A stretch of DNA of 64,000 nucleotides from Fragilaria crotonensis (lineage: Eukaryota > Bacillariophyta > Fragilariophyceae > Fragilariales > Fragilariaceae). The notes under the pieces were generated by a model, which had not been told where the DNA came from, made no database searches, and saw only the letters and a list, made by a program, of their open reading frames with translations. Below are positions 22,386-35,312 of this stretch, piece after piece (within the stretch, counting starts at the first letter, position 1; each line of letters starts with the position of its first letter). Location of the stretch: NCBI GenBank assembly GCA_022925895.1, contig JAKSYS010000045.1, positions 62,001 through 126,000 of the forward strand, given 5' to 3'. The position numbers and the translations under genes were made by a program.

Positions 22386-24053
22386 TAAAGGATTTGGGTT
22401 TGACGATCCAATTGGCTTTCCGTCATGATCTCTTTTCGGCTTTTCACGGTGCCGCGAAGGATATCTCCGCCGCGGTCGGTTACTATCTCAGCAGTTAAGT
22501 ACTGATCAAAAGCCTCCGGGGTATAATCATCAGCGTCGGAGCGTCGGAATTCTCCTCCGTCCTCCGTTGCGTCATTCAAGTCCCCGAAGATGTCAACCAG
22601 GAAACTGATTTTCACCAAGCTCTTCCGCCACCTCCTCGTTTGTCCGCTTATCCCTATCTTCTCTTCTATCGATTCCAACAATTCCGCGATCTCCTCCCTT
22701 CGATCTGCACGTTCATCAGGTGTTAGGGCCCAGAACGTGCTCCTCACGATTGGCTTTGCCGACTTCGGTAACAGGAACGCTGCGTCCCGCCACCATAATC
22801 TTCTGCTGGCCCTAACCAGCATGCCAACTTCCGCTCGTTGTCATTGTCGAGGTAAGAAATAACTTCGTACCAACCATGCATAACGTAGAGCGAAATATCT
22901 GGTGTCCACCCATGGACCTGTTCGAAGGCAGAGCGTCCTTGTAGATCCGGATGTGTCCCCGCAACGAAGGATCTGATCCTTGCGCAAAGGTTGACGAGAT
23001 AATTCCAGAGTCTTCTTGGTGATCGCGTCTTGTCTTGGAATCTTCGGATCATCCTCTTCAACTCTCTGATGTCCAATTCAGCCTTGTTCTGAAACGGTGA
23101 ATAGGGTTCCGTGTACTTCGGATCAATTGAATACTTCCGGATCCTCTTCTTCCACTCGCCCCATCCTTCCATTGTGGCGTCGTTATCGCACAACAATACT
23201 TCTGGAATTCCCACTTTCTTGACAAAATCATCTAGCGCATAGATTGACTCGTTCTTACGCTCCATCGGGTAAGCCTTCGTGTATCCCCGGCCATTCCCAA
23301 TAATGTGAGCATATCGTTGCGAATCAATTGATTTGATCTTCGGTTCCATTATGTCGGCGTAAAACATCCCCCCTCAACCTTGGATAGCGCAGATGTGCCA
23401 TCTGAGTTTTAAAACGTCGCGTCGCTGGATTCGGTATCGACCGGATTCCTTGTTGGGTGGTCACCTTCAAGGAGTTCTTTGCCGTCTCTAATCCAACCAT
23501 CCAGCGTCGTGCCACATTTTCTGGGGTTACATCGGAAGTCACATCTCCAGTTCGTATCGCCGCAATGCCAATCTCCTCCGAGCTCGCATCCGCTGTCGTC
23601 GTAAGTGCTGCGACCCTTCGCAGTATCGGGTCGGTCTGATTCAGCAGATTTACTTCGTTTGCGATTTGCATTTCGAAGGGGAACTGGCTCGCTGCAAGAA
23701 CCTGCATGCAACTCTTGATCTTCTGTTTCGTTGCCTTGGAGTGTAGGACCTTCAAGCGCCTTGCTCGCAAGTTCGTAATCTCCTCTTCGTCTTCGGAGTC
23801 CAACACATCCTCCTCCGCGAGCGAGAGCGCGAAGGTGTGGGGAATCCACTCAACGTCGGAGGTGAGTTCGACATGCAGGGCAGTATTATCAAGCTCGTCT
23901 TGGGTTGGGGGTCTCGAATCAAAGCCGGCAACAACTCCTTCGAGGGTAAAAGGGATTCGTAGGGGTTCGGACGGAACGAGAATACCGAATATCGAGTCAG
24001 GTGCATGTTGCCTGTGTCGTTCGTCGACGTGGACATCGTTGTCCCGGAGCTGG
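22386..24053 (-). pseudogene. Copia-2 integrase region
   Basis: Integrase spread over several frames. At 23324-23806 lies the region preceding the catalytic core (motif VTPENVARRW, then GLETAKNSLKVTTQQGIR). At 22744-23367 is the core, with Asp in MFYADIM (about 23360), Asp in LLCDNDATM (about 23190) and Glu in FQNKAELDIRELKR (about 23080). A third frame, 22319-22822, continues into the acidic linker before the reverse transcriptase. The zinc-binding half is not clearly preserved. Confidence 0.75.
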
Positions 24054-24362
24054 TTAGGGGGAAAGTAACGAAAATGGTAAGGAGTCTCCGAAGTAAAGAG
24101 CTTCGTTAATGATTATCACATACGTGGCCCCGGAAGTCGGACAATCGTAGGCCGTTGCAACCGTTGCGATAGGAATCTGCTTCGACGGGTAATCAGGCGA
24201 ATAAGCCTCGACCTCAGCTGATCTCCCGGTATACTCGAGAACCACGCAATTACTTCCTGCCACGCATGTGTCGGCGTGAGAGTCCATCTCGCACCGACCC
24301 GAACGATGACACTCTCCGTGTATTGCATTGTAATCCACTGAGTATACCTCCCGCGAAACCAT
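24054..24362 (-). CDS. Copia-2 aspartic protease
   Basis: About 100 residues carrying DSHADTCVAG (codons near 24262-24290), where the first Asp is the probable catalytic residue of the retropepsin. The DSHADT form replaces the DSGA of Copia-1, which shows the two elements belong to different lineages. It lies between Gag and integrase, as expected for Copia. Confidence 0.75.
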   Translation of the reverse strand: MVSREVYSVDYNAIHGECHRSGRCEMDSHADTCVAGSNCVVLEYTGRSAEVEAYSPDYPSKQIPIATVATAYDCPTSGATYVIIINEALYFGDSLPFSLLSP

Positions 24363-25701
24363 CGCAACGGTTCTGCATTGTCAGGCCTTATCCAGCTTCT
24401 GCTTCTTCTTGTGAGCGCCGCGACCGAATTCCTTCGGCCGCTTCATCTGCGCTTGACTCATGGTCATCATCGCCATCATTGTCGTTTCCCTTTGCCAGTT
24501 TCTTCATCTCGTTCTTCAACTCCTCCTTGATTTGTTTCTTTAAAGCGGCCACGGATCTCTTGCCTTTCTTGTCTCCCCACTCCTTAAGCTGGTCTTTTGC
24601 TCCTGGCTCAGAAGTCGGAAGATCTTTGGCGGGTAATATTTATTCTCTAACTTAAAACCCTTTGGCAACTTCCCTGCCTTCGCCGTCTTATCCGTCTTCT
24701 CACCGCTCTTCACGCCCGAAATGTTCCTTTCCTTACTTCTCTCGAGGGTTGCCCTGTTTTCCACGGTCGTCGACAGGTATTGCTGACATGCCTGGAAATT
24801 GTTCAGCAGCTTGGGATCGCCAAGCACCACTGAGACGGCAGATTCCAATTTCGGATCGGTAATTCCCTTGAGAAAATCAGCAACTTTCTTGGATTCGGGG
24901 ACGGCCTCGGTTGGATCACAATCAAGGATTTCATTGTGAGCGGTCTGGTGGACATTGATAAAATCTTGGAATTTATACTGGCGACGCGACCCACTGTAGG
25001 ACGCGTTCGCGATCGACGCGTAGGCTTTGTTCTTACGTGTGATCTTGGACGCGGTGCCTTCACACTGCGTCTTCAATGCCAAGTACGCCTTCCGACCGTC
25101 CTGCGACCTCTCGAATTTCTTGATGTATGACCACCCTTCTCCGTTTACGACAAATGTCTTCAATTCCCGATAGAATCGAGGGTTATCCAATTCGTAATGT
25201 CGTCCCTCGAGTACCGTCGCTTCAATAAGGTACTCCATTGGACTTCCAAAGTCCGCTGGATCAAGAACATTCTCTGGCGCTTCCCTTTCGTCCCTGGTGA
25301 GGTAAACGAGTGGGATCTTCGCAGCACTAAGGATTTGACGAAGGTAATTCTGGAAGGACTCATTCCACAATGCCCAGTTGACCAACTTCTTAAGACTGTC
25401 AGGCTTGGATGCATCTTCGTCTTTGCTGCCTCCTTCTGTTCCTGGTATTCTTGGCACTTGGCCGTGAACTCAGGAACCTTGTCAGCTGTGAAACTTTCGG
25501 GGTTCGCTTGAACCCGGTCCGCTTGCGCTCATCCGCCCAGAAACGGAAGCCTTTCAAGTTCTTCACTGCGATGAATGGCATCGTAACGTTGCCTGCTCCT
25601 CGCGGTGCAGATCTAGCAACACTCCTGGCAATCGAGTCGAGATCCGACTCAGTTGCGAGCATCAAGTCATTCGGGGTTGCAAATCCTGAGCAATCAACCA
25701 C
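24363..25701 (-). pseudogene. Copia-2 Gag
   Basis: The N-terminal part is in the frame 25399-25701 (CSGFATPNDLMLATESD, AVKNLKGFRFWADERK). A second frame, 24540-25457, carries the main capsid region (ALWNESFQNYLRQI, then NKAYASIANASYSGSRRQYK, a motif seen in diatom Copia Gag proteins) and a Lys-rich tail. A third frame covers the last part, rich in Lys and acidic residues, to about 24390. No CCHC knuckle was seen. Frame changes fall near 25450 and 24560. Confidence 0.7.
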
Positions 25702-26166
25702 GTGACAGTCGGGGCGTTAAAGCCGCATCGTTGGAGGGCAGCGTTCATGGTCGAGATATCGGTTCGGTGTGGTCTTGTGTGAAAATTCCTAAAGAAACAA
25801 GCAAGGGTATACAAGGGTGAAAACCGGGAATACCAACGCCTTCAGAGTGCCAACATTTATGCCGATCGGATAATGACTTGCCTTAATCACATTTAGGAGA
25901 TTTGTTGCGAATCGGTCTTTGAGAGACTGATTCGTTCCGTGCCACGGTCATTTACTTATCCGTATGGCACGTCTATCGTAGTATTGCGGTCTTTCGGGTA
26001 TGAGAACACTCCTACGCAATTTCTCATCAATTCCCGACGTAATCTGCTCAACATCGTTTCATCACATGCGGCCATTCTTAGCCATGATGAAATGATCAAC
26101 CGGTGATCTCCATACTACCGATCGGATGGCGCCATTCATGTCATTGAGCCGTTGGGTCTGATAAAC
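25702..26166 (-). other. Copia-2 untranslated leader
   Basis: 465 bases between the 5' LTR and gag. Directly inside the LTR, the minus strand reads GTTTATCAGACCC, which shares ATCAGA with the Met-tRNA-type primer-binding site of many Copia elements, a weak candidate. No ORF is seen. Confidence 0.55.
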
Positions 26167-26385
26167 TGTTAATCCTACAAGTAGATCATCCTTGCAGGAA
26201 AGCATGTCTTGATTCAGTTATGAATTATCTAAAACATAGAAAAGTGAGCATTACCTTGTTCGGGAGTCATCCTTCAATCCCGAGTCGTACTGTGCAGATG
26301 TAGTACCGTATAATGGTACTTGATACTTGATACATGATTCATAGCATCCTGAATGATACAGTACCGGTAGCTTGTAATATCAACA
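26167..26385 (-). repeat. 5' LTR of Copia-2
   Basis: 219 bases with TG...CA ends, matching 19848-20065 with one extra G. CAAG follows it, as it precedes the other LTR. Confidence 0.92.
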
Positions 26386-27287
26386 CAAGAACAGCTGCAA
26401 TTCTTGGCTAAAACCTAAAAACTCACCTGGGGTCATGGTCTTGTGAGGATTAGAGTTGAGAGATGAGCGATTGAATGCGAACTTCTCCACCCGAGCGAAC
26501 AAGGCGATGTCGCGATTCCCTTCCCTGACGCCACACTTCCATGGACGCCATCGTCATGCAGAAGCAGCTAACGACAGACGTGCGTCGCGTTCTCCAGCGT
26601 AGCATCGCCCGCCTTGATAATGATGCGAGCATGCGTTGTGGTTGCGTCAATGCCCCTATCCAGCACTCTGAGGCCTTCAGACAACTGCTGTAGAATATTC
26701 AGATGGTGGTGTGTGTGGCCTTGCCTCTGACAGCTACCAGAGCACCTCAAGAGCCCCAATCGATGGAATTGGGGCCTCCACTTGCTACTCGTTGGTACTG
26801 CTCCTCCGCAAACACAGCTGGATTCCTTGCGGGCACCTGACCACATGTCCTTTTCATCTTTTGGACTCCAGTATCTCCCACTTCTGGCTCCTGGCTGATA
26901 CGTGTATTTCTAGAAGATAAATATCACGGCTATGGCATCGACATCTGTTCATAAATGAAAGCTGCAAAATCTCCATGCGGTTGCCTTTAACCTTATCATA
27001 ACTTGCATTAGTTCCCTTGAAAACCTTCTTCATTCTTCGCCCAGCATCGTGATAGAAAATTTGTTATGAAACATTTTGCAAGCTCGTTGACTAATCCATA
27101 CTGGTAGTAAAGATCAAACGTAAATTTATCGTTTCCTTCCCAATGAGCACCGGTCAACATAAATGGAACCCTCATGTACTTTCTCCTGAACTGCTACCCA
27201 TCAATGTTTAATCGATATCACATTGTTCACCTCAAATGACTTACAAACAAAACCGTTTCTTTCTCAATCTCGAGCTGAAATGCAAAT
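26386..27287. other. Intergenic, no supported gene
   Basis: About 900 bases between Copia-2 and the 3' end of the receptor pseudogene. ORFs are short, on both strands, and look like none of the families I know. It may contain the receptor's 3' UTR. Confidence 0.5.
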
Positions 27288-30055
27288 TTACGAGCTTGAT
27301 AAAACTGGAGGGTTTTCAACTATGAAGCTGACGCGCCGAACTCTCACCTTTCGAACTTCTGTAAACTCCTCAGAGTCGTCCACATTAGCATTACCGCCGG
27401 ACTCAAAAACTTCTGCAACACGCAAACTGTTCGCACTATCACTTCTCTTGGATTCAAGTGTTTGAACGACCATGGCTGGCACTTTTGTCGATTTATCATC
27501 TCGTCGTCTGGAAATCGATAGCATCCCAGCGGAAGAATCAAAGCCCGCTGATGAGTCGTCCAAGCGCGAAGAGCCAGACCTCAGCGACCGCTTCGAATCA
27601 AATTTGAGCTTGTTTCGCAATGATACCTTCGGCAGGAAGATTGGAAGCAACACCCCAACAGAGGTGATGACGATTAGTATCGTACGGACCAGGAAAAACG
27701 ACCCAGCATCCTTCTTCACTAGAAACAAAACTGGCAATCCAAGAACTGCTGCTTCCGTCAGCAGCAGCATGGAAAACGCAATGTTCGCACTCTCGTTGAA
27801 TTCGGTTTCGTAGTTGCGACTCAGGTAGCTCTGCCAGTTGGCAATAACCAACGCGGACGCGTTCAGCAAGAAAAAGAACACATAAAAGATAATCTGGTTG
27901 GTTTGCGATTCGCAGGCGCATGATCCGGCCGTTTTGGTGACCCGACCGTACGTATCGTAGCTAGCCAAATCGCCACGCACCCAACGCAGCGGATCCACCG
28001 CTGTCCAAACCGCCAGGAGTGTAAAGTTCAGCACAAGCAGAATGGCGAAGGGTACAGCACATCCTTGACCTCAATTTGAACTCGTTTGAAGCGCTTGGCG
28101 GAGGCAAGTAATTTATTCAGTCTCCAAAGTTTGCAGAAAGAGCAGAGAAAATAGTCCTGAAGATTCAGATTATGGCCAAATTATGTGGGTCAGCTGCCGA
28201 GGAATAGAATGAAAGAACAGCCCGCGAAACATTAATCACTTACGTAAATCCAGCCGACAGCAGCCAGAGCTGAGACATGCAACGTTCAATGCCTCAGTCG
28301 AGACAGGTTCTTGAAGGCCCATGGAATGATGGAGGTTGCCATCACGATCACGCCAACGCAGAGCATGTACAGAAAGGGAGGTTGTGAGCCGCGGATGAAT
28401 TTGGATCTGCGGTAGTATCGTAAAACACATCCAACCCACAGCGTTAAGAATCGTAAGTCCACAGAGCACCAGACCGCTTGTTCGAATCCCTTGCCCGATC
28501 AAGCTCTGATCGACTTCAAGGAGGCAATTGATTGGGCGGAATTGTGGAGTTGTCGGCATAGATGAATGGTGTGACTTGCAGAATCGGATTGTCGCTGCTA
28601 CTGAGATCGTAGTAGGTTGCGACTTGGACTGGAAGAGAAGCTTATCACCCACAGAACCCTGACTGTCAGTGAGCATGTTCATCAGTGCATATCGCACCGA
28701 GTTGACATCTCTGGTCTGAGTTTTGGGGTCCAGCCGAACCTTCCCAGACGCGCCGTCGAATTCGATATTGGTCACAGCGTCAAAGAACTCTACATTTGTG
28801 AAGAACTCGTTTGGATCGAGCATGCTGCGAGACCTGATGCGATTATAGCGTCGTATGACAGCGTCACCCACCAAGAGTATTCAGGTGCATTCTCTGTCAA
28901 ATTGAAATCCGAGAAGGTTTTGCGATCCAAATTTTCTGGTCCAGAAGGATAACATGAGCAAGACACGACAAGATTAGATGACATGCCAGCACCTATGCAA
29001 ACGTCAAATCTGACTCACCACTGCCGAAATGAACTCTTCCTGCAATTCGGAATCGAATTGAAATCCCATGAAATTTGTTTCCATGTTTCCGGTGACATCG
29101 GGATCCATCGTAAGGAACCAATACCATACAAAGCCTTAACTATCGGGTCGTCCGCGTCGAACTCCTTCCCATTCAGACCAGTATCACCGATCATCCAGAA
29201 ATATCCTGGTCCCGCTATCCCTGCCACAGCTACCGATCTCAGTAGCTGCTCATCCTCGGCAAGGGCAAGGCCATAATAATACTTGAGCTTTGCTGCCTTG
29301 AGTGTTTGGATTGCGGCTTCCATGGACTTGGGATCGGATTGCTCAAACGAAACAGTGGTAATGCTCATCCCTGTACCAGCCTCACGAAGGAGTTTAGCGT
29401 AATTAATGCCATATTCTTCTCGCACATGAATCACCCGAAATCTGTCACGCCGAGCGACCTCATGTGCTGCACCACGAGCGAGCGTCAGCCTGATCATTAG
29501 GAATGATTCTGGCAAACGTGGGAAAAGTGGCTCCGTTGTCGAGCTCAGTCGACCCAGAGAAGGGTGATATGTGAGGCACACCGTACACGCCCGTCATGAC
29601 TGCCACCGCTTTGTCTTCTCTGCAAGAACACCCAATAATCGCCATCGGGTCTAGCTTTGCAATTGAATGGTTCCTCCAAAATGATCCGGATAGCAGCTTC
29701 GCTGCTTCGATAGGACTGCCGTGCGAATCATAAATTTCGGTCGTCAGCTGAATATCGCAGCCCTCGAGTAGATGAGGAAGGTGAGGAAGCACTGCTGGAT
29801 TTCGGTCGTTAAAGTGCTTGAACGCTAGGAAAGCCCCAGCGAGGGGTACAGATCCCACGGCTCTACCGCAAAACTCCCATCGTCCTGTGGGTATGCGAAC
29901 GTTAAGATTATAGGAATGTGTGCCAATCGAGTGGTTTCGTTCAATCTTAAAACAGCTATATACTGGGGCCTGCCATGACAACGAGCTTGATACTCTCCTC
30001 GGCCAATCCTGGTTGCCTGATTCTCCAGCAGGTAAAGGCTTTTCTGTTCTGAGAC
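27288..30055 (-). pseudogene. Class C GPCR (GABA-B receptor-like), decayed copy
   Basis: Inverted partner of the receptor at 40031-42757. It has the same parts in order: Venus-flytrap ligand-binding domain (about 29981 to 29015), exon 2 (about 28930 to 28250) and the exon with TM4-TM7 and the tail (about 28120 to 27288). Frame breaks relative to the + copy: one G lost near 29835 (G5 to G4), one base near 29463, one near 29118, and one near 28046 (CCCGTTT against CCCTTC). A further shift near 28525 is shared with the + copy. A stretch near 29690 (AKLLSGSFWRNHS against AKLAIQIISEAKHS) has diverged more. Its upstream end runs open into sequence bordering the retroelement. It is unlikely to make a receptor. 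Confidence 0.82.
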
Positions 30056-30068
30056 AGTGACGTCGTTT

Positions 30069-33000
30069 TCAGATTTCTGACTGCATATCACATATGACAT
30101 ATATGACATACGATGCAGAGTACAAAGGACGTGAGGTGTGCTGCAGACCTGAGGATCGACCTAGAGACTGCCACGTCGTCGAGGGCGGCACGAACTGTGC
30201 CCGCCTGCCGTCTAGGGCGACGCCCAGCAACGAATCCGGGACTTCCGTCCCACCCCTCGCGGATCGCTGCTGCGAAGCAGGTGAAGAGGTCGATGCGGTC
30301 TTCGGGTCCCAGCTCCCTGAGGAAAGGGTCGTGCCTGACATGACCGACGACTGAGAGGAAGCTCTCATACCTCTCCCAGCTGCGGCAGCGCTGGGAACGG
30401 GTGACGTCGGTAACTGCTGCGTTTTGGGCTGTAATCGCAGCAGCCTTCCAACGTTCGTAATGATGGCTTCGGGCAATGGGACTATCCGGAATGCTTCTGG
30501 TACCTGCTCGGCAAAATTATCAAGTACAAGTGAGACAAGATCCGCATCGTTCAGTTTGAAGTCTCGCGACAGCGCGTCCGCCACTGAGTTCTCCTTCCCT
30601 GGGAACCACTGGGAGTAATGCGCCAGTCCGTGGTGAGTGAGATATGAAGCGAGCTCGCGTGCTAATGCCAACTGGATCGGGCACTCGTCCCCGAAGCTCG
30701 ACTTGGCCATCCATCCCGTGGCTGAGGTGCTGTCTCCCTGGCTCAGCAAGACGTCGTTGGCGGCGATCTCGGGTCCCAGCTGGTGCTCCACCCAGACGCC
30801 AATCAGTGCTGCGAGGAACTCCAACGCGTTCAGCGTTCCGCGTCCGATCAGGTCAGGATCAAGCTGAATCCTCCACGCCACCCCGCTCTGGAGTCCGTAG
30901 CCTCCAAGGCCTTGTGGACAAGCATCGACCCGAACGACTCTGGTTGGCCACCGACATACGAGTCGATTAATGGAGATCCCACGAACGGCATCGTCGAGGA
31001 ATTCTCCCACAATGCGAGATCATCCAGCTGTGTCTGAGAAAGCTTGACTGATCCATAGGTCTGCGCCCGTTCGCTCGCCCGGTACAGCCTCCCCAGGAAC
31101 GGTCGTGAGTTTGGGACCACGAACGCCGCATGATTGAGTCGCCCGATCATTGCTTCCAATTCCTTCGAGCTGGCCCTTCGTCCGGGCTGATTCCTTATGC
31201 GTCGGAGGTCGTTCGTCCAGGCCCGATGTTTATCAACCGGGAGGGAAACCGCAAATGCCCTCGTGTTGATCACCCAACCGAGTATGATCTTTCGCTCCGA
31301 TGCCTTTGCTTCTGCGAGGAACTTCGAGGAGGACAACAAATTGTCCCGAGGAAACGATTCGTTGTCTACGTCGGGTCTCCCCACCAGGTGCAGTGCCAGG
31401 GGCACTGCCGCTTCCAACCGAGCCTGATCACGCTCAAGGCCGATCCCGAAGAGATCGTCCAAGTAACAGTCAAAGGTCGGGGAGTCGTCCCGAAGAGAAG
31501 TGTCAATCGACATCTCGAAGGCCTGCTCGAATTCGTCTTCGGGGCCAATAAACCCCCGATCGTTATCAATCGCTTTGCCTGACGAAAGCAGTCCTTGCTG
31601 TGGGGCTTGCCACTCTGTTTCGTCCCAGTCTTCCCGGCGGACGAGGTCGTTGGCCAAATCGGCGATCACCTCGGACACATCGCTCCATTGTGATGGGTTC
31701 GAGACCCACCGAAAGTCATTCGTAATGCCATCAACAAGACTCCCGCGATGCAGGTGCACGACTTTGCGGCGGTGATTGGCTGCAAGTGTATCCGACGATA
31801 GGCTGACTTGCAGTCTACCTTTGTCATTAACAGCCTCGCTCGTGGGAAACGTCGCCTCAAGAAGCTTACTGAGTGGAGCAGTCTCGTCATCGCCCGTCCG
31901 AATCTGGCCGGCGTGAGCTGCGTGGTGTCTACCCGGTCGTTCACGCTCCTCTTCTCTCCTGCCGTCGAGTTGAACGACTGATCGTGCGTCAGTCTCAGTT
32001 TCGGCACTCGACTTCCATCCTCGTCGATTGTGTATTGCTCCGTTATCCCCAATGGGGCCACCTCGCAGTCCGGTAGCTCCAGGGCGGCTTCCCTTGGCAG
32101 GGGGAGTTGCCATCCCCTCCGGACTTCGTCCTTCAACATGTCGAGTAGTTTGGCCTCGTGGCCCCGAGCCGATTTATGGTTGCCCCGAGCCAATGCAGCG
32201 ACGACATCAGCGCGACGAGCTGCCTCGTCGATCGGTAAAAGAGGGAATTCGGCGCCCTTTGTGATTCGTTCACGAAAACGGCGCCACAACGGGTGGCGAG
32301 AGAGAAGTGGGGCGAGAACGTCTGCAGATCGGAACTCCGATCCAGGCGTCAACGTGGAGAACGGTTGCGCCGCGAGAGCGGCGCCCCAATTGAGATCGAA
32401 ACGTCGGAGTGTGGCGAGGTTATGTGCCACCGCGTCGGGCGTCCACTCGAACACAAAGTCCGTTGGGTGTGTGGGAGGAAAGGCGAGCGAGAGGATGGTG
32501 TCGAGCAGTGCCGGTAGTTGGGGGAGTGGCAGGATAGGATAGACGTCCTCGTCGGAGCGCAGTCGAGGAAACGGAACATGCGGGACCAGGTGGTACTTAC
32601 CCTGTGGAGTCGACGTATCAATCACGCCCTGCCGGGAACTGCCCGTCGGTACTCTGATAGCTTGCTGCTGCGTGTTCCAGAGGTTTGAGCGCGATAACGC
32701 GGCTGCGAGGGGGGTATGCATCGGTTGAGCACCGAGGGCTGCTGGGTGGCGCGGTGATAGCGAGGCGCGAGGCGTGCATAAGTGCCGCAGGCGACTTAGC
32801 CGCTGGCGAGGCAATGCGGGCGACGGGTGGCGACGACCGACGAGTCGGCGTGAGCGATCGTTGCACCCCTTGCGGGCTGCTGCGTTGTCCGAGAGCACTC
32901 ATGTGCGACTTGCGATGTGCCTCGTGGCTTGGTGCGACCATCGATCTCGATGGCGATGGGTTGTCTACGACTAGTTGAGGCGTCCTGGGGGTAGACATAG

Positions 33001-33427
33001 AGTAGGCGTGATCACGATTGACTAGTTTCGATTTCTTCGACTTGTTGTCGCCGTCGTCCTGATGGGCGCGCATTCGCGAGCGACACTTAGCCACCCACGT
33101 CGTCAGGCCAGCTTTCTGCTCCTCCGTGAGGGCCACGTGTGTATGTGCGTGGAAACACGACTTCACGCACTTGCCGTTCAGGTGATAACGGCAGCACAGA
33201 TTGGGGATGGGCCCCTCGCTGGCGTGGTCCACAAACGTTTGCCAGTTGTCCTTACTAGTAATCTTGACCAACCGCCCGTGCGGGTTCGTGACCACATCGT
33301 CCGCGTATCCAGATCGCCCTGAAGTCCCTCCACGGCCTGTGCCTTCCCCCTGCGACCAGGGCGTCGTCGCTTCCGAGTTTCGACTTGAGGTACGGACAAA
33401 TTGGGAACTGGAACATGCCATCGACAA
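30069..33427 (-). pseudogene. Zinc finger, reverse transcriptase and RNase H of the DIRS-like element
   Basis: At about 33200 the frame 32618-33427 carries a CCRYHLNGKC...C...H zinc-binding motif, a probable nucleocapsid. Reverse transcriptase motifs follow: LRLTHDQSF and SVNDR (about 31980), KVDCKSAYRRIHL (about 31800), ALRMTFGGS (about 31730), and the catalytic CYLDDLF (about 31460). Then come KIILGWVIN and IGRLNHAAFVVPNSR, as in DIRS-type enzymes, and an RNase H (VDACPQGLGGYG, ALEFLAAL, ADALSRDF, about 30930-30550). Frame changes near 32700, 31725 and 30920 break it into pieces. Confidence 0.7.
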
Positions 33428-35312
33428 GCTGTTGCCGGGCCTGAGCGAAGTCGAAGAGTCCCGGGTCGATCAAGTCAATGTGATCGTAACCCGCGCACGC
33501 CACCAAGAATTGTTGAATCCTCCGTTCGATGAACCACCCGAGGCGACTCGGCATCGTGGCGTCCATGGATGCGATCTGCCTCAAGTGCGCGACCGTCGTT
33601 CCTCCCGTCCGCGTCAGAAAGTGAACCCACGAGCCGAGCATAGTTGTGATGGGGGACCGCGGCCCAAAGATGAGTTCTGTTACGCCCGACATGTTCTCCA
33701 ACAGCCCAGCGAGTTCGCGAAAATCCCGGGGAACCGTATGTCGAACCTGCGTGAGACGCTTCACGTCCTTGTCCGAGAGCCCCGTCGTCGAATCCGATAT
33801 CTTCAATTGCATTCTCATCAACTCGTCCGCAGTCTCGGTGTTTGCGTCTGTTCCGCTCGAGCTCTTCTTCGCAAGCGGCTGGGGGCCGCAAGCGAAGAGA
33901 CTGAAGGCTTCTGGCCTGTCGACTGATGTCGCGATGAACGATGCAATTCGCACGGCAGAACAGAAGCCAGTTGGCAACCACACGTCCAGGCCCAGGCGTG
34001 TCTTTAGGTGGTGGTGGAGGTGCTGGGCTACATAAGCCGCGTTTGCGAGCTCGAGGATCTCTGTGTAGGTTGCAACCGGTGATGTAGCGGCCTCTCCATC
34101 TTCGGACCGCTGAGTTGCGAACAACACCATTTGTTGCGTTGTTACTGGGAAGGCGTCGAAACCTCCTTTCTTCGCGACCGTCGGCACCGAGTTCGCTCTC
34201 TCAGTCACTTGCAAATGCAAGCGCGTTCGCCAAGTTCGTCCACGCTGTGTTGTCCGTCGGAGGGCCCGGCAAGTCACCTCCGGTCCGAGCAACCGCTGCT
34301 CGTGTCGCCAGATGCCGTAGGTGTGTGTCCCTCGACCACACGTCTGCCCGGGGATTTAACACTGGTCCGGTAACCACGCCGAGTGTGTGACCTAAATTCT
34401 CTCTCACATTCGACGTGGCGACGTTCCACAACCACCTTGCAACATACGCAGCCTTCCTTGCCGTTGGCGACTGCTTCGGGTCCTCTCCTGCTTGTGTCGC
34501 CCTCGTGTTAATGGCTGAGATGGCAGCCAGGCACAGCTTCGACGCTTCCGCTGTGTACGCCTCCAGGATCGCAGCGAAGATGAAGGCTGGGACTGGGAGT
34601 ACGTTTGGAATGGTGACCCTGCTGTGAGTCAGGGTGATGCTCGGATCATCGTTTTCGTCGTTTGTGGGCCCTTCCGGTCCGATCGATGCGTCTTCCTCGT
34701 CGCTCGAATCTACCATCAACACTTTCGGTATTCCTGCATCTTGGAGGTCGGTGTCTTTGTTGCGCGCGTCCGACTCCCGGTCCCGGACCGTTTGCTCGCC
34801 TGTTTCTTTGACTTCGTCGTTCCGTCTTCCTTCGGATTCCTGACCCTGTCCGCGACAGATTTGTTCTGTTCGGCGGTGACGTCGGTGACCAATGTCCATC
34901 CCACCATTTCGGTCCAGTCGATCATGTCTCCCGACTGTCTGTCGTACGTGCCCGAATTTCCAATGACGATCGTTGAAGCAGTGCTGCCGGCTCCCATGAG
35001 AGCAGAGATCGCCTCTGTTCCCGTCCTCCTGTAGTTCGTCCTCCACGTCCTGGTGGATATGGTGGACCGCTTGAATGCCCCCTCCTCGAACAAGCAGGAG
35101 ATGGCCAATCTTGGGGAGCAGAGTCTGCGGAAACCGTTCACTGTGTTGAGCTCGCTCGCTTGAAGATTCTCGAATCTTCCCACCTCGTCCCACTGGTCGA
35201 TTTCGCGGAACACGTCTATCCATGTCTTTGACAAGGTGACAGGCGAGAAGACGGATGGTGTGGAGGTCATGGTGCCGGTGAGTACGCAAATGTTCGGGGG
35301 ATAAGCGGCCAA
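33255..35312 (-). pseudogene. Gag-like protein of the DIRS-like element
   Basis: Starts at 35312 (MAAYPPNICVLTG), changes frame near 34730 (into VLMVDSSDEEDASIGPEG) and again near 34205 (into ATQRSEDGEAATSPVATY). The middle is helical and acidic, the rest resembles an element-type capsid (RDFRELAGLLENMSGV, GSWVHFLTRTGG). No enzyme signature is seen. Function is inferred from its place upstream of the zinc finger and RT. Confidence 0.5.

Larger units (their letters stand above)
19848..26385 (-). mobile_element. Copia-type LTR retrotransposon with chromodomain-like segment (Copia-2)
   Basis: A second Copia element in the opposite orientation, starting only 29 bases beyond the Copia-1 target duplication. 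The LTRs are 218 and 219 bases, start TGTTAATCC and end TATCAACA (given on the + strand), and differ by one G in a G run. CAAG flanks both ends, a likely 4-bp target duplication. Reading leftward the order is gag, protease, pre-integrase and integrase, a linker with a chromo-like motif, reverse transcriptase, RNase H. The coding region is broken into several frames. Confidence 0.9.
30069..35312 (-). mobile_element. Retroelement of uncertain class (DIRS-like RT/RNase H)
   Basis: A chain of overlapping minus-strand ORFs reads as one broken element: Gag-like region (35312 to about 33340), a zinc-finger motif, reverse transcriptase, then RNase H. The polymerase motifs resemble DIRS/Ngaro-type RTs more than Copia or Gypsy. 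I see no LTRs, no split direct repeats and no tyrosine recombinase or integrase. The right limit is the gag start or somewhat beyond (to about 35430); the left limit is between 30056 and 30120, where receptor homology begins. Confidence 0.65.
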